Source of the DNA: Druceiella hillmani | Lineage: Eukaryota > Arthropoda > Insecta > Lepidoptera > Hepialidae | Direction of reading: 5' to 3' | NCBI GenBank assembly: GCA_039881145.1 | Contig: JAYKKI010000005.1 | Coordinates: 22,439,501 to 22,503,500, forward strand | DNA: 64,000 nucleotides | Part shown: positions 22,976 to 34,546 of the stretch, one piece after another | Numbering within the stretch: position 1 is the stretch's first letter | Layout: each line of letters starts with the position of its first letter | The notes under the pieces: generated by a model | Databases searched by the model: none | The model's input: only the letters and a program-made list of their open reading frames with translations | Told to the model about the DNA's origin: nothing | Position numbers and translations under genes: made by a program

Positions 22976-23365
22976 AACTACAAAGATAGGAATTGAACCC
23001 TACCGCTGTATGCCATAATATTGTTAGTTCTATATTACATAGCAGTCACAGGCAAAGCACACAGTTAAGTTAAATAAAAAAAGAAGGTAGTATAAACGTC
23101 ATCAGAATTTTTTTTAGTTCGAAACTAATAAAAATAACATAATTTCAGATTTTCTAGTAAAATGTTTGTGACGATAATTAGTTATTAGTAAAAACGTGTA
23201 TTTGTTGTTTTTTAAGTATATATTGCTCAAAATTCGGGTTTTCAAAATTATTCTAAGTAGATCGGTTTATATTTTGTTGCTCGTACTGAAATGCCAGGTG
23301 GAATATATCTTATTATCTCTAAATATTAGAAAAAATATATATAGGTGAGCCTGATGTCATATAAA
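22976..23365. other. AT-rich non-coding stretch
   Basis: Nothing recognised apart from the end of the preceding repeat. Confidence 0.45.
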
Positions 23366-23634
23366 CCATCAAAATCAAAAGAATGAACTGGGCTGCCCAC
23401 GTATCTAGAATGAAAGATGAAAACCCAGTAATGAAAGTTTTTATCGCAAAACCTCTAACAACTCGTAGAAGAGGTAGACCAAAATTACGATGGATCGACT
23501 CAGTGGAAGAAGATTTTAACATTCTCAGGATAAAGAACTGGAAAACCCAGGCGAAGAGGAGAACCTCCTGGAAGAATCTCTAACAGAAGGCCTTGGCCCA
23601 CCCTGGGCTGTCGTGCCAAATATGATGATGATAT
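23366..23634 (+). pseudogene. 3' end of a LINE reverse-transcriptase gene with ATGATG tail
   Basis: The plus frame reads RMNWAAHVSRMKDENPVMKV, then RRRGRPKLRWIDSVEEDF and [19 protein letters not shown]. This is the C-terminal block of insect non-LTR retrotransposon ORF2 proteins (W.GHV.RM, RGRP..RW.D.V..D, NW...A..R..W). It stops soon after; the next bases, in another frame, still give a [12 protein letters not shown] terminus and then an ATGATGATG tail typical of RTE-type elements. Only about 75 codons remain: a 5'-truncated dead insertion, as usual for LINEs. Confidence 0.9.
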
Positions 23635-23670
23635 ATATATACATATATATATTTATATATATATATATAT

Positions 23671-23734
<64 letters not shown>
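23631..23734. repeat. (AT)n microsatellite grown from a LINE tail
   Basis: The LINE ATGATG tail passes directly into about 100 bp of AT repeats with ACAT, TTTA and AGGT interruptions. Confidence 0.9.
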
Positions 23735-23738
<4 letters not shown>

Positions 23739-24718
23739 GTATGATTTAAATATGTGCAAATTTTAACTGATTTCATGAATGTGTCCACTGTACTTATTTA
23801 ACGCATGTTTATGTAATGACACTCACTTGGTAATAAGCATTCGTCACATAAATTAATATTTTTATAGTTACACGTTGTCCTGAACTTATTACCTAAAGGG
23901 TTCATGAATTCATAATAATTAGAGAACTTTATTGCTAATCTTACATATTTTTTTCTTTTATTTATTTGTGTGATATTTATACAGATGGAAAGAGGCGTTT
24001 GAAAATTTCCTATAGTATTTTGGATGTAACTATATTGTCTACTTTTAATAACCACAACATCTTATTACAATATTTATTTATAATAAAAATTATTTTTTTT
24101 AGAAGAATTTACGTAATTTAAGAGATATAACAAAACGTTTGAAAATGATACTGCTTGAAAACGGAGACTTTCTTAATCAACTCATGAAACCTGCGAAAAC
24201 TTTGAAACTTCTCCGCAACATAAAATGAAGGAAGTTGTTTATTTTGAGCCTCTAAATTTATTTCAAACGTTGTAGCATTAATTTATTAATTTAATAAATA
24301 CGAAGAAACTTTATAATGATCTGATTGCTTTCAAAATACCCCAAGATATAAATGATCGGGAATCAAAATTACCAATTCGTGGCGATAAAAGTTTATTTCC
24401 TTGGAAAGTTAATTCAGATTGTTTGTTCAATGTTTTATTGAGTTATCCTATTCAATACAAGAAAGGAATCTTTCCATTTTGAAATACTTCGCATCTTTAG
24501 TTTAAAATGTATAAACTTTGTATTTATATCAAAGTTATAAGTACACATATTTTATTGTTAATGGGATATAATATTTTTGTTGTGTTAATAACTGTTGTCC
24601 GTTAATTAATTTACGAAAATTCAATTACATTTGTTTCAATCTATGTAATTATTAAACAGTTATTTTTACGTAATTTTCTAACTTACGAAGTACTATTTGC
24701 ATCTTATGTCTTTCTCTA
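23735..24718. other. AT-rich non-coding interval
   Basis: No gene is supported; the 85-codon minus frame at 23798-24055 has no domain. Confidence 0.4.
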
Positions 24719-25089
24719 AATACGGTAGTTGACTCATTCTAAATTTTGATATTTTTCGTACGTTATTGTGAAATATAAGTTAATTAAACCCAGTCTTGAG
24801 AAAAATTCAAAAATTTATTGAAAAATAAGCCAGTTGTAGGCTTCTAAATTTGAAGATACGGATAGAGTTGGGTATAACTCTGTCTCTTTTCCTCTCGTAG
24901 AATATAATGTGCAATATTAAAAATGACCTCACAACACAGTATTGCCGTCCTTCTCTAAAGGCTAAATTTAAATTTTTATAACTCGGTCAATTTTTAAGGT
25001 TATTAAAAAATATTTTCAATCTTCGTCAGCTTGTACCTTGAAATTATGATTAATGAAATACAAAAAATTTACTCAAATAGCCAATTTTG
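24719..25089 (-). repeat. 370-bp dispersed repeat, copy B (inverted)
   Basis: Reverse complement of 14272-14641 with about 90% identity by eye over the full length. Both copies begin (in copy-A orientation) AAATTGG(G/C)TATTTGA and end CTACCGTATT, which fixes the unit boundaries. Confidence 0.9.
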
Positions 25090-26320
25090 TGTTCTTCTGC
25101 TCTGGCACATTCTGTTTAAATTATACAATAGCGTAGATACTTCTTCATATATTATTACTTATTTTATTTTTATTCAATCTGTATTAATATGATATTTGTA
25201 ATTCTTAATTATGATAGTTGATCATAAAATTTTGTGGAAATGGACAAAACGACCGAAAATGTCTCCAGATATTATATTGAAATATAGCAAATTAAGATTT
25301 CGGGTACATTAACTGTTTAAGTTGGCAAATATTTTATATCAATGTTTATTCAGTTTAGAATAAACGAATATTTTTGAACGAGTAATGTAAATAAGTAATT
25401 TCAAATGTAAACTATACTGTTTTAAATTTACAATTTTTTTTTTTAAACAAAATTTACAATTTGTGCATATGTCTATTTCTCTATTTTTTACTGCACTACA
25501 CAAAAACTAATGAAATAAATATGACTGAATTTTTAATATTTTGAACTTTAGGTAAAGGCTTATATTTGATGTATTTATTATTGTGCTACGTCAACATGGG
25601 TCAGAGAAAAATAAATATTTTTGTTTGTTTGTAGATCAGGTAAAACCTACTAAACAGGTTTTAATGAAACTTTCACTGTTTGGTAGTGTAAGGTTTAAAG
25701 AAACTGAATTGTAAATTAAATTTTTTTTAAGTTGGATAAAATAAAATTAAACGAGGCGGAAAAAAAACTACTAATACCGTAAAGTTAATCTTTCAGAAAT
25801 GATGAAATTAGCATGTATGGAAAAAGATAAGAAACGCTGTTTTTACTTCCTACATAAGTATGAGTTTTTCACAACAATTTTCCTGTTCAACATTTGCCTG
25901 GTACTTTTCCGACGCGTTATCACTTGGACAAACAGGATTCGTCATTAGCATTTCTGCTGCCAACTCATCAGTAATCAATATTCGGTAAATGTTTTTATCT
26001 CCATCAATGCGAATGTTATTATCGAACATGTTTATCGTTATCTCACTTGTTTGTTATTGTTATTGGATATTTTTAAACGATACTCGTCTCTGTTCAAACG
26101 TTATTTCATATAAATTTTATTATAATAACCTAAGAAATTCAGTTAATAGTTATTGGTCATTATTTATGCCTAAAATTTACAGAAATAATTTCAAAGTTGA
26201 ACAATTCTATCGATATAATCAACATGTTGTTTTTGTTTTTGTAAAATTGTAAACTTTATTTACCCTATCCGAAGGTTCGCAAATAAAGACGTTTATATAT
26301 ATATACAATACAATATATAT
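25090..26320. other. AT-rich non-coding interval
   Basis: 25609-25700 (TTTGTTTGTTTGTAGATCAG, then CAGGTTTTAATGAAACTTTC) resembles a common insect repeat phrase, low confidence. The 87-codon plus frame at 25989-26252 has a hydrophobic N-terminal half but Ile/Tyr/Asn-rich chance composition and no domain. Confidence 0.35.
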
Positions 26321-26385
26321 TTACAGATTGATATATATTATATATATATATATATACAATATATACAATATATATTAATCTGTAA
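26321..26385. repeat. Inverted repeat in AT-rich tract
   Basis: TTACAGATTGATATAT at 26321 is mirrored by ATATATTAATCTGTAA ending 26385, enclosing (AT)n. Hairpin-forming. Confidence 0.75.
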
Positions 26386-27045
26386 TTGCAAATGAAAAGA
26401 AATATTTTGGTACTATTCTCATGTGGTTTTAGGATTTTATTACAACATTATTAAAAATTGTATATTGAGAAAAATTAAAAATGATTTTTAGTAGCTATAG
26501 ATTTAATCAGTTTTTAGTTTGGTCCATATTATCGGTACTTAAATTTTCACAATATAATATAGGTTTTAATGTTAGAGCTAGTGAAGTTTACACGTAATTA
26601 GTTTAATACTTAGAACTAATAACTCAAAATTTCACTGAAAAAAAAACGAATAAAATTTTATTCAATAAACGCTTCTTATGGTTTTTAAAGTGTATTTGGA
26701 AAAAAAAGTTGAAACTTTTGACTGGACTCGAAAATAAATGGTACTGTAAATCACCAATGACTACTCTAATGCAATGCACATTGTCTACACTACACCTTGC
26801 TACTCTAACTGCACCTGGTCTTCAGAGATATTCTCTATGTTTGATTCAATATTTAGATGACTTTACAGTTCACTAACATTTCTTATACGCTAAATCAATT
26901 TCTTTTTGAGTAAAATATAACGACTTGATTTATTATGATAATTTTATTGCTGTTTATTGAATAATCGTCTATTGAATTATTAATTTTAACCGTGTTACAC
27001 TATACTACGTTCCGGAACAAATAATAATTTATAATCGTGACAATT
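26386..27045. other. AT-rich non-coding stretch
   Basis: Nothing recognised beyond a short near-duplicated ACTACTCTAATGC / TGCTACTCTAACTGC phrase at 26760-26810. Confidence 0.4.
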
Positions 27046-27545
27046 AAACCACAAGGAGTAAACAAAGCTTCACCGTACACGAGTGTTAGTCATATCTGAA
27101 TAATATTTCAGTGCGCTAAATATTAAACAGTTGGAAAACAATGGACGTTAGTGCTGAATATCATAACAATACAGTTCAACATTACATCATAGGTCAACGG
27201 AGGACTGCCGACAAATTGTTTTCAGTTCCATATCCACCAGGTTTAAAATCGAAGACGTCGAAGATTTAGTTCGCTTCGTGTTGGCCAACGTGGTAAATAT
27301 TCATGAGAGCCACCGCGGTCATTAGGCAAATGGGTGTCGAGTCCTTGATTGCTATCCGGTGGGTGTGTCAATAGTTGTTTTGTGCTTTAATTTCAAGGTT
27401 CATTAAATCTTCCACGTGCATCGTACGCCGTGGCGATTGGCGAAAACATAATTACCTGCCTAATCTTTATTGATGATTTTATTTGGCCTCGAACGCACGC
27501 TTAGCTCACGCAGAGTTACAACTCGCGGGGCGGGGGTCTGATTAA
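27046..27545. other. Large GC-richer island, candidate conserved non-coding element
   Basis: About 500 bp of mixed composition between AT-rich flanks. It contains CACGTGCATCGTACGCCGTG, CGCGGGGCGGGGGTCTG, the homeodomain-like CATAATTACCTG, a nuclear-receptor-like TTCAAGGTTCATT and TTTATTGATGATTTTATTTG, which resembles Hox/Exd sites. No open frame of note. Clustered motifs suggest an enhancer; alignment is needed. Confidence 0.4.
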
Positions 27546-27619
27546 TGGACAACGAAGTTTGGGATCATGGAAAAAAAGCGACATTTATTGCTTTCTATGT
27601 TGGGAGTCGTGAATTTGTG

Positions 27620-28036
27620 GTGGCAAATAAAGGACTAGTACAGTAACGTAGTGCACTAAATTTGGAACCACACTAACAGACATAACAATAAATATAACAA
27701 ATAGACATAACAACAAACATAACAAATGGACATAACAAATAAAGGATTAGTAAACAACGTATTAAAAACTGGAATCGAAATCGATAATTTCACGTAAAAA
27801 ATTGATTCACCAGTTTTAAATTTAAGATGCGTCGTAAATTTCCATACAATAATAAGTTCAGGAACGTGCTACGTAATTCTGAACAATGGTCAGCTGTGTG
27901 TCGTTTTGAAACTGTTATTGAATAAAACCTCTTAAGTACGAGTAAAGGGCTCCGTACACACTTAGGTACATATAAACTTTTAAGTTTATATCGGATGCAC
28001 AGTAACGTAGTGCACTAAATTTGGAACCACACTAAC
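27620..28036. repeat. Local duplication with 38-bp exact direct repeats
   Basis: ACAGTAACGTAGTGCACTAA continued by ATTTGGAACCACACTAAC occurs exactly at 27640-27677 and 27999-28036 (359 bp apart). Between them GACATAACAA units repeat and AAATAAAGGA(C/T)TAGTA is duplicated (27625, 27738). Nothing coding. The 38-bp identity indicates a recent event. Confidence 0.9.
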
Positions 28037-30055
28037 GGATACTGCACACGAAACGCTATTTTGACAACCATATAACTTAGCTTTAGTGAATGCTAGAAGA
28101 TTATGGATATTTGTTTATAACGTGACACAAATTTAGTTTTTGTATCTTTCTTTGCTTGTACTTTCTGAAATATTTGGATAAAAAATCATTGATTTCATAG
28201 CTCGTCCATCGAGTAACAAATCATTAAACCACATCGGTCATTTTCAGATTAGCTAGAACCTTAACACTGGCACTTATGTAGTGTTTAGAATACCAATAAA
28301 GGAAATATACTGAAGTCTGGAAATAATATGAAATTTATTCTAATGTACCTATAAAGTTTATAAAATGCCTAGTAGGTTTTATCATAGTAGGATGTATCAT
28401 AAAAACAGCTGTAGTTTAATAAGCCGGATCTAGGTAGGATCGTAGATTAGCTTGGTACCTGTATTAGATATGAATGGCGCTGATTTCTTTTTAAACTCGC
28501 TGTGGAATTGTTTATATTACTTCGTAAAGGCGATTCCTTTTTGTAGATCAGTATTTTTGGTACAATATTTTATAAATACAATAATAATTTTATTTAACAA
28601 ACTAAAAATTTGACTTCGAAAAACGGATTTGATTCAGCAAGTAATTGAGAAATTTATGCTATTGTATGGTGAGTGTTGAAATATCAAGGAAAGTCCTTTT
28701 ATTTCATTCAAGATCAGTTTTGTCTTCGTGGAAGTAATTGGTTCATTTTGTATTTTATCAAAGAATTTCAATGTTTTTACTAAAGCGGTTTTCGAGATAG
28801 AGAAAAGGGTATGCAGGACATGTTTTCTGTCAATGTTTTCAATAAATATTTTAACAATAACTTGCAAAATATGAATAAATAATAAAGTATTGACAAATTT
28901 TAACTATTATATTATAGTAATTATTACTATATATTATTATATTATAGTATATTATAGTAATATAGAAGCATAATAATAATTATGTAGTAAACGTCTAACT
29001 ACATATTTCTATATAGGAATCATCAGAATAGTTTATATGTCCATAAATATAAAAGGAAAATCTGATATATTACAGAAAAATTAAATTTCATTTAAAGACA
29101 AAATCATATTGTATTTATTATCTTGGTAATTATAATATTACAGGCGCTTATCTAATCAACTGCAACTCCTACGTATTGATTATTGAATAATTTTGGCCAT
29201 AACTCTTTATTTATCTGGTCGACTAATGGCATAAAAATAAATCAATTACTCTCAAGAATATAATAAGTAATTGTAAAAAATAATCTAATATTGTACGCTA
29301 AAAATAATAATTTTTCAAAGTTTTCGTCAAGGAAAATTTTCAGAATAAATTTCACCAGTAGCTAAATAAATATTCATGCGGGTACACAGGTGGATGGAGC
29401 GGAAAATATGCCAATTTTTAAGAAACGGTTATAATGTTGAATATCCAGTAGAAGTAAATATCAGCGTTTCTTTGTGACCGTTCCTTTGATAGATAATATT
29501 AGATACTCATTATCAGTCACAAACTTGTTATCCATCTTACAAGCAAAATTGTGCTATAACTGCCATAATTCCTCAAGTTTTGCTAGCTGGAAAGTAGACA
29601 TTAATGTGGATGGATCTTTAAAAGGCTCGTTTGCATTTTATATTAAATTCTCCCTTTTTTAGGAAATTTATTGCATCTATTACCACAATGGAACATCTAC
29701 TTAAATCTTGGACCAGAAATGTTATTATAGTTGATGCAGAATTATGTTTGAGTTAAGCATATCCTTAGTTCATAGATGTGTGCAGTTATTTTCCATCATA
29801 TTTGTCATTATATTTTTTTTTTCATTTGGTTTTCGCTATTTTGCAATTTAACTATTGTGAGACCGATTATGTCATATATCGATAATGTTTTCATAAATCA
29901 AGAGAAATTTCTGAAAAAAAAACATTACATTAAAAATATTTTTTGTAAAGTTCCCAATCAGAGTGGCATGGAGATGTTTTTCCTATTTTACAATTTTCCA
30001 TACAAACATACTCCTGTTCTGTTCTGAGTTCTCTGTACCAACTGACTTCACCAAC
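28037..30055. other. AT-rich non-coding interval
   Basis: No gene supported. 28905-28975 is rich in ATTATAGTA words (short tandem). The 62- to 83-codon frames at 28634, 29474 and 29776 lack domains. Confidence 0.4.
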
Positions 30056-30240
30056 AAATATCACCGCCCTACCGTGCTGATGTTGCCGAAGTAGAACGTC
30101 GTGAACTTAGTTTCAATTTCGGCTGAGTTTTAGCCACTTTTTAGCCGAGATTGCAACTTCAGCTAAAACTCATATTTTAGTTTCAAACAGTCCACAACTG
30201 AAACAAAAGCCTAAACTTCGATTAAACACTATAACTTGTT
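30056..30240. repeat. Possible short inverted-repeat element remnant
   Basis: CTGAGTTTTAGCC near 30122 is mirrored by AGCTAAAACTCAT near 30159, and TTAGTTTCAA occurs on both sides (30108 and 30177). This resembles decayed ends of a small DNA element, though no target duplication is evident. Confidence 0.35.
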
Positions 30241-31261
30241 ATTTCAATTTATAACCAACCCAAAAAAAGTAAAAAATCAAAGATTTTGCCTTGTTTAAAA
30301 TTTTGCTCTGAATAATTCTGAGTTTTATATTATTAAAACATCTGTCAGTTAAACCATTTTTTTTTATTTGGGAGTAAAATTAGAAATCGAATTTATCAAA
30401 TTATTTATTAAAGACTAATATTAGATAAACTGACGTGGTATTCATGAATTAAATAATATATACAGTAGATATTATTCCATAAAAATTGGGAACCTGCATA
30501 TATATTAAAGACAATATTACCGACGGGCCAATGAAACTTCAAATTGCATCATATCGACTAAAAAGTCAATCATAGTTACATTTCAGGTCAATAGGTAATG
30601 ATTGAATATAATGGGCCTTCAGGTGTGGCACAGATGGACCCCTAATCTAGAATTTCATCAGCATATACTCGTATGTAGGTTATTTATTTCCTTTATTTAG
30701 TAATTCTTCTTAATACAACAAGGACGAATAGGTCCTTGCTAGATTTCTTATCTGAACGACACAATAATTTGTAACTTTTTATTTAATTTAATTTGCATGT
30801 TATAATAATTAAATTATTTTTAATTCAGTTATTGCTTCCACGCTAATTAATGTACCTATTTCACTGTTATAAACTTTTTATTGTTAGTGGTGGCCTCATT
30901 TAATTATTATCAAGATATATGTAATGTGATTAAAATTATAATTTAGGTATACAGTAAATAAGCATATAGACGTATTATTATCACTACTTTATCTTTAGTG
31001 TAGATAAGTAAATATGTTTTTCAGTATTCGTTTAAGTGCGTGAAGTGTACCAAAATAAAATATATTTATTTCACCAGTTGTTTTTATTTTCATAGATGTA
31101 AAAATAGTATAAAACAATTAAATTTTATTAAAGCATTGTTTCAAACTAAATACAGTTCATTTACAAAAACTGAAGTCAATTAGCTAAAAAATGGAAGTCA
31201 CTACCTGTCATGGAATGGAAGTCAATACATGAGCTTAATTTGAACGCTAAATATTTTATTA
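30241..31261. other. AT-rich non-coding interval
   Basis: Nothing recognised. Confidence 0.45.
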
Positions 31262-31345
31262 CATAAAATATAATATACCTAATATAATATAATATACTTA
31301 ATATAATATAATGTACCTAATATAATATAATATACCTAATTATTT
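31262..31345. repeat. 19-bp minisatellite, about four copies
   Basis: CTAATATAATATAATATAC units recur with ACCT/ACTT at 31277, 31296, 31315 and 31334, a constant 19-bp period. Confidence 0.85.
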
Positions 31346-31505
31346 ATTTTGTTTAGTACTTAGATAATTATTTATGTTTTTCCACTTGTACAAAATAGAC
31401 ATCCATTTATAAAAGAGACAGATTGCTAGATACTGTCTAGAATAATCTTTATATAAAAGCAAGAAAACAGTTGCCATCTATTTATTTTATTTTATATTCT
31501 TTGGC

Positions 31506-32090
31506 ATTAAGATATAGTTACTAATTTTTAATTTGGTGAATAGTATAATAAAAACATCATTTTCTAAACAACCATATCTTTCATTTTCTGAATCTATATA
31601 GCGGGCACGAAACAAGTTTTCGAGTTAAGCAATTATTTAGGATACGGTCCTTGTATAATTTAATTCAAATTGACTTTCAAAGACATAGCTTCATTATTGC
31701 GTCATAAAAACACATCGTTTGTAGTTGTTTAGAGAATAATGTTTTTCTAAACAAATATGTTCTCATTTAATGTTTAGTTGTACATGAAAAATATTATTTT
31801 TTCCTTAAATACCATAAATTTCAACAAATTATATACAGCAGGTGGTAAATTTTATTTTGCTGACGTAAAAAATTTACGTGATACTGATGATGTCGATACC
31901 AATAGTAATTACGCCTCACGTGACGTTAAATAACAATGTACTAATTTTGCAAATTTTGTCATAGTTTTTGTTATTAAGATATAGTTTTTTATTATTTGTA
32001 TATTTAGTATTTTCCAAATAACTATTTCTTTAATTTTACCAATTTATTCATTTGAATTCATTTAGTGGGCATGGTTGCAAGTAGACCAGC
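31506..32090. repeat. Diverged direct duplication, about 465 bp offset
   Basis: ATTAAGATATAGTT at 31506 and 31973, and AG(C/T)GGGCA(C/T)G at about 31600 and 32064, bracket about 110 bp of alignable sequence in both copies. It is partly overlapped by the 44-bp inverted arms described next. Confidence 0.55.
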
Positions 32091-32499
32091 GACCTATTCG
32101 AGTCAAGTACTTGAGGAAAACTTATATATTTTTGGGCAAAGCGTGATTGGTCAATATGCATATATGATTTTTCATATGCGATGCAATCCCGTCCCGCCCG
32201 CACCTAGTCCCACTCGTTGCCAATCCAGAAAACTTACAAATTTCCCTTTTCTATTTATATGATTATACACCAGATTTCAAGATGTTAATATTTCAAAAAT
32301 TGTATTTTGTTTAAATTTTTCCAGATAAAGAAAAAAACAAATGTACCTTATCAATAAACTCTGCTGGGTGGAATATTTAAAATAATTTATTTTACAGTAG
32401 ATATTGGAAGGTCCCTTTATTCATTTTATTTTTATTTATATGATTCTATATTATAGACGCAATAATGAAGCTATGTCTTCGAAAGTCAATTCGAATTAA
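31660..32499. mobile_element. 44-bp inverted arms enclosing about 750 bp
   Basis: TTAATTCAAATTGACTTTCA and the following AAGACATAGCTTCATTATTG then CGTC (31660-31703) are mirrored at 32456-32499 with only two mismatches. Such long, well-preserved arms point to a terminal-inverted-repeat element or a recent inverted duplication. No target duplication or transposase is visible, and the interior contains a 65-codon frame at 32065 without a domain. Confidence 0.55.
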
Positions 32500-33890
32500 C
32501 TGACAGTACTTGAACAAGAAGGCTTGTTTTGCCGTACACTTCTGGTTCTCGCTACTAATCCCTATTTTTGTAATCCCCATAAGAATAAATACAGAACGAA
32601 AGTATCTAAGCCAACATATAGATCAGTGCTAATGTATGTAAATCCTTTGGTACGGCCCGTGTAGGCTGTGAGTAAATAATAGTTACGAACAATCGTCCAC
32701 ACAAAAGCATCGCATTTGCGGAAATACTCGACTGGTCGACTTTAAAACAGGAAAAGGAAATACGAAAGAGGAGCTTGCACGATTACATCTAATTGGCTAT
32801 AATCTGACTACCTTCCTATATTTCTAAATAAGGAAACTTAATATACAATAACGTCCGCGCAACGAGGAATGGAGTACCTGTTGGTCGCGATCGGGAAATA
32901 ATAGCGACAACGTACTCCGAGATCAATGCTATACACGAGTAGGTTACGGTCTAAGGTAATATTTATTCTTCAAGTAACCGCGAAATCAAAGTTAATCTAC
33001 TTTATATTATGGTAATTATATGATATATTATAGTAAAATAAGAGAACTAACCAAATTACATAATAATTTGATTACGAAAGAAAATAAAACTACGGATGTA
33101 TTATGTTGATATTTCGTATTTGCTACAAGAACAAATACTCGACGTTAAATTCCTCATTTTTTATTAGAAGTAAATGGGCTACGACCTAACAATTTAAAAA
33201 AATAAGCCGTCTAAAACATAATGAATATATTTATACAGGATCTGAACAAGGTTATGGCTTCACAAATACACCGAAATTATTCGATATGATGACTAATGTT
33301 ACCGCTATAAAATTGTAATTAAAATTCATAATTGTGTAATGTTATATTATATCTTATATAGTTCTAAATCAATTTGGAAATGTTTTATAACATAAAACCA
33401 CAAATGAAAAATTTAAGTATATGGTGAAGGAAATACCGGATAAACATTTTTTTAATTGTGTATTACTTCATGAATTGCTTTGTTAATTAACCCAAAGGAA
33501 AAATAAGTTTATACCGCTAAGAATGAAGACAAAGATATTTTTTCTGTTAATGTGGTATGGTAACATAAGTTAAATGTGTAATGATATTTTTTTATATCTC
33601 AAGAAGTAAACTTGTAAAAATGTTTAATTACGTAAAAGTAGCTATATTTTATATACAAGGAAATAAAACGTTTACTTAATATATTTTTTTGTATTTTTAA
33701 GACTTATTTATTTTTCTATCAATTATTACTTTGATAACATAATAGATCTTCAGGTTGCCATAAGTAAAAAGGATGTTGCTAATTGACATTATATTCTCAA
33801 TTATTCAAAGAAAAAATGTTATGTCCAGTATAACTGTTTTGTTAATACTCTTATACTTTCTGCATTTTAACTATTAGTCTAAATATCAAG
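32500..33890. other. Non-coding interval with a small island
   Basis: 32640-32960 is somewhat GC-richer (CCTTTGGTACGGCCCGTG, GTCGCGATCGGG) and single-copy; the rest is AT-rich. No gene is supported. Confidence 0.35.
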
Positions 33891-34409
33891 ATCGGCCAAA
33901 GAAACAAAAACCAAGTCAAAAATGACAACACCAATTCATGTGCGCCATCTATTACAATTAAACGAAACTACTTCGTCGGTCACAAGACTGACTATATGCG
34001 ACCGTAGATGTAACATTGTCGTGGCGTTATCTTATTTTATTATTATTTAAATAAATTAAAAAAGAAATGATTTTCAAGTTGTACGCATGCATATTGATGT
34101 GACAATGCTTAAATAGCTTGGAATTTATGTAAAGTAACGAAAAATGTTATTTTTATAATAACAAAAGGCAATTTATAACAGGTAATTACAACGGCGCTAT
34201 ACTATATAGATATGTCAGGAATGGTTCAGAATTAAAGTGGATAAATTATCTCAAGTTTAGTTTGTGTCAATCAGTTTTAATTTATCCCCTGTATTGGAAA
34301 GTTGCGGACTTATAGTTGTCGGCGTTGGTAGGATGATTATACAAATATAATTAGATGAAAAGGTTAAGATTTAAAAAAAATAAAATTGATTTTAAAGAAA
34401 TTAGAATAT
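33891..34409. other. Non-coding stretch, nothing firm
   Basis: 33910-34025 has mixed composition with CATGTGCGCCATCTATTAC, a phrase seen in insect repeats, but I cannot name a family. Confidence 0.3.
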
Positions 34410-34546
34410 TGAATAAATTTGGCATTAATTTTGTAGAAATTCATTATTCAGTGGTAAAAAACTTAAAGTAGAAATAATACTACATCTCGTAGTTTCATTT
34501 AATTCAGATTCATTTATTCAGACTCGTAGTTTCATTTAATTCAGTT
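34410..34546 (+). repeat. Internally deleted copy of the 51640-51840 repeat family
   Basis: GGCATTAATTTTGTAGAAAT at about 34421 matches the left edge near 51649, and then the right part follows directly (GTAGAAATAATACTACAT, GTAGTTTCATTTAATT). The middle is missing. The end TCGTAGTTTCATTTAATTCA is duplicated 30 bp downstream. Confidence 0.8.

Noticed and set aside
25989..26252. 87-codon plus frame with hydrophobic N-terminus
   Set aside because: Tyr/Asn/Ile-rich throughout, no splice context or GC rise; typical chance frame.
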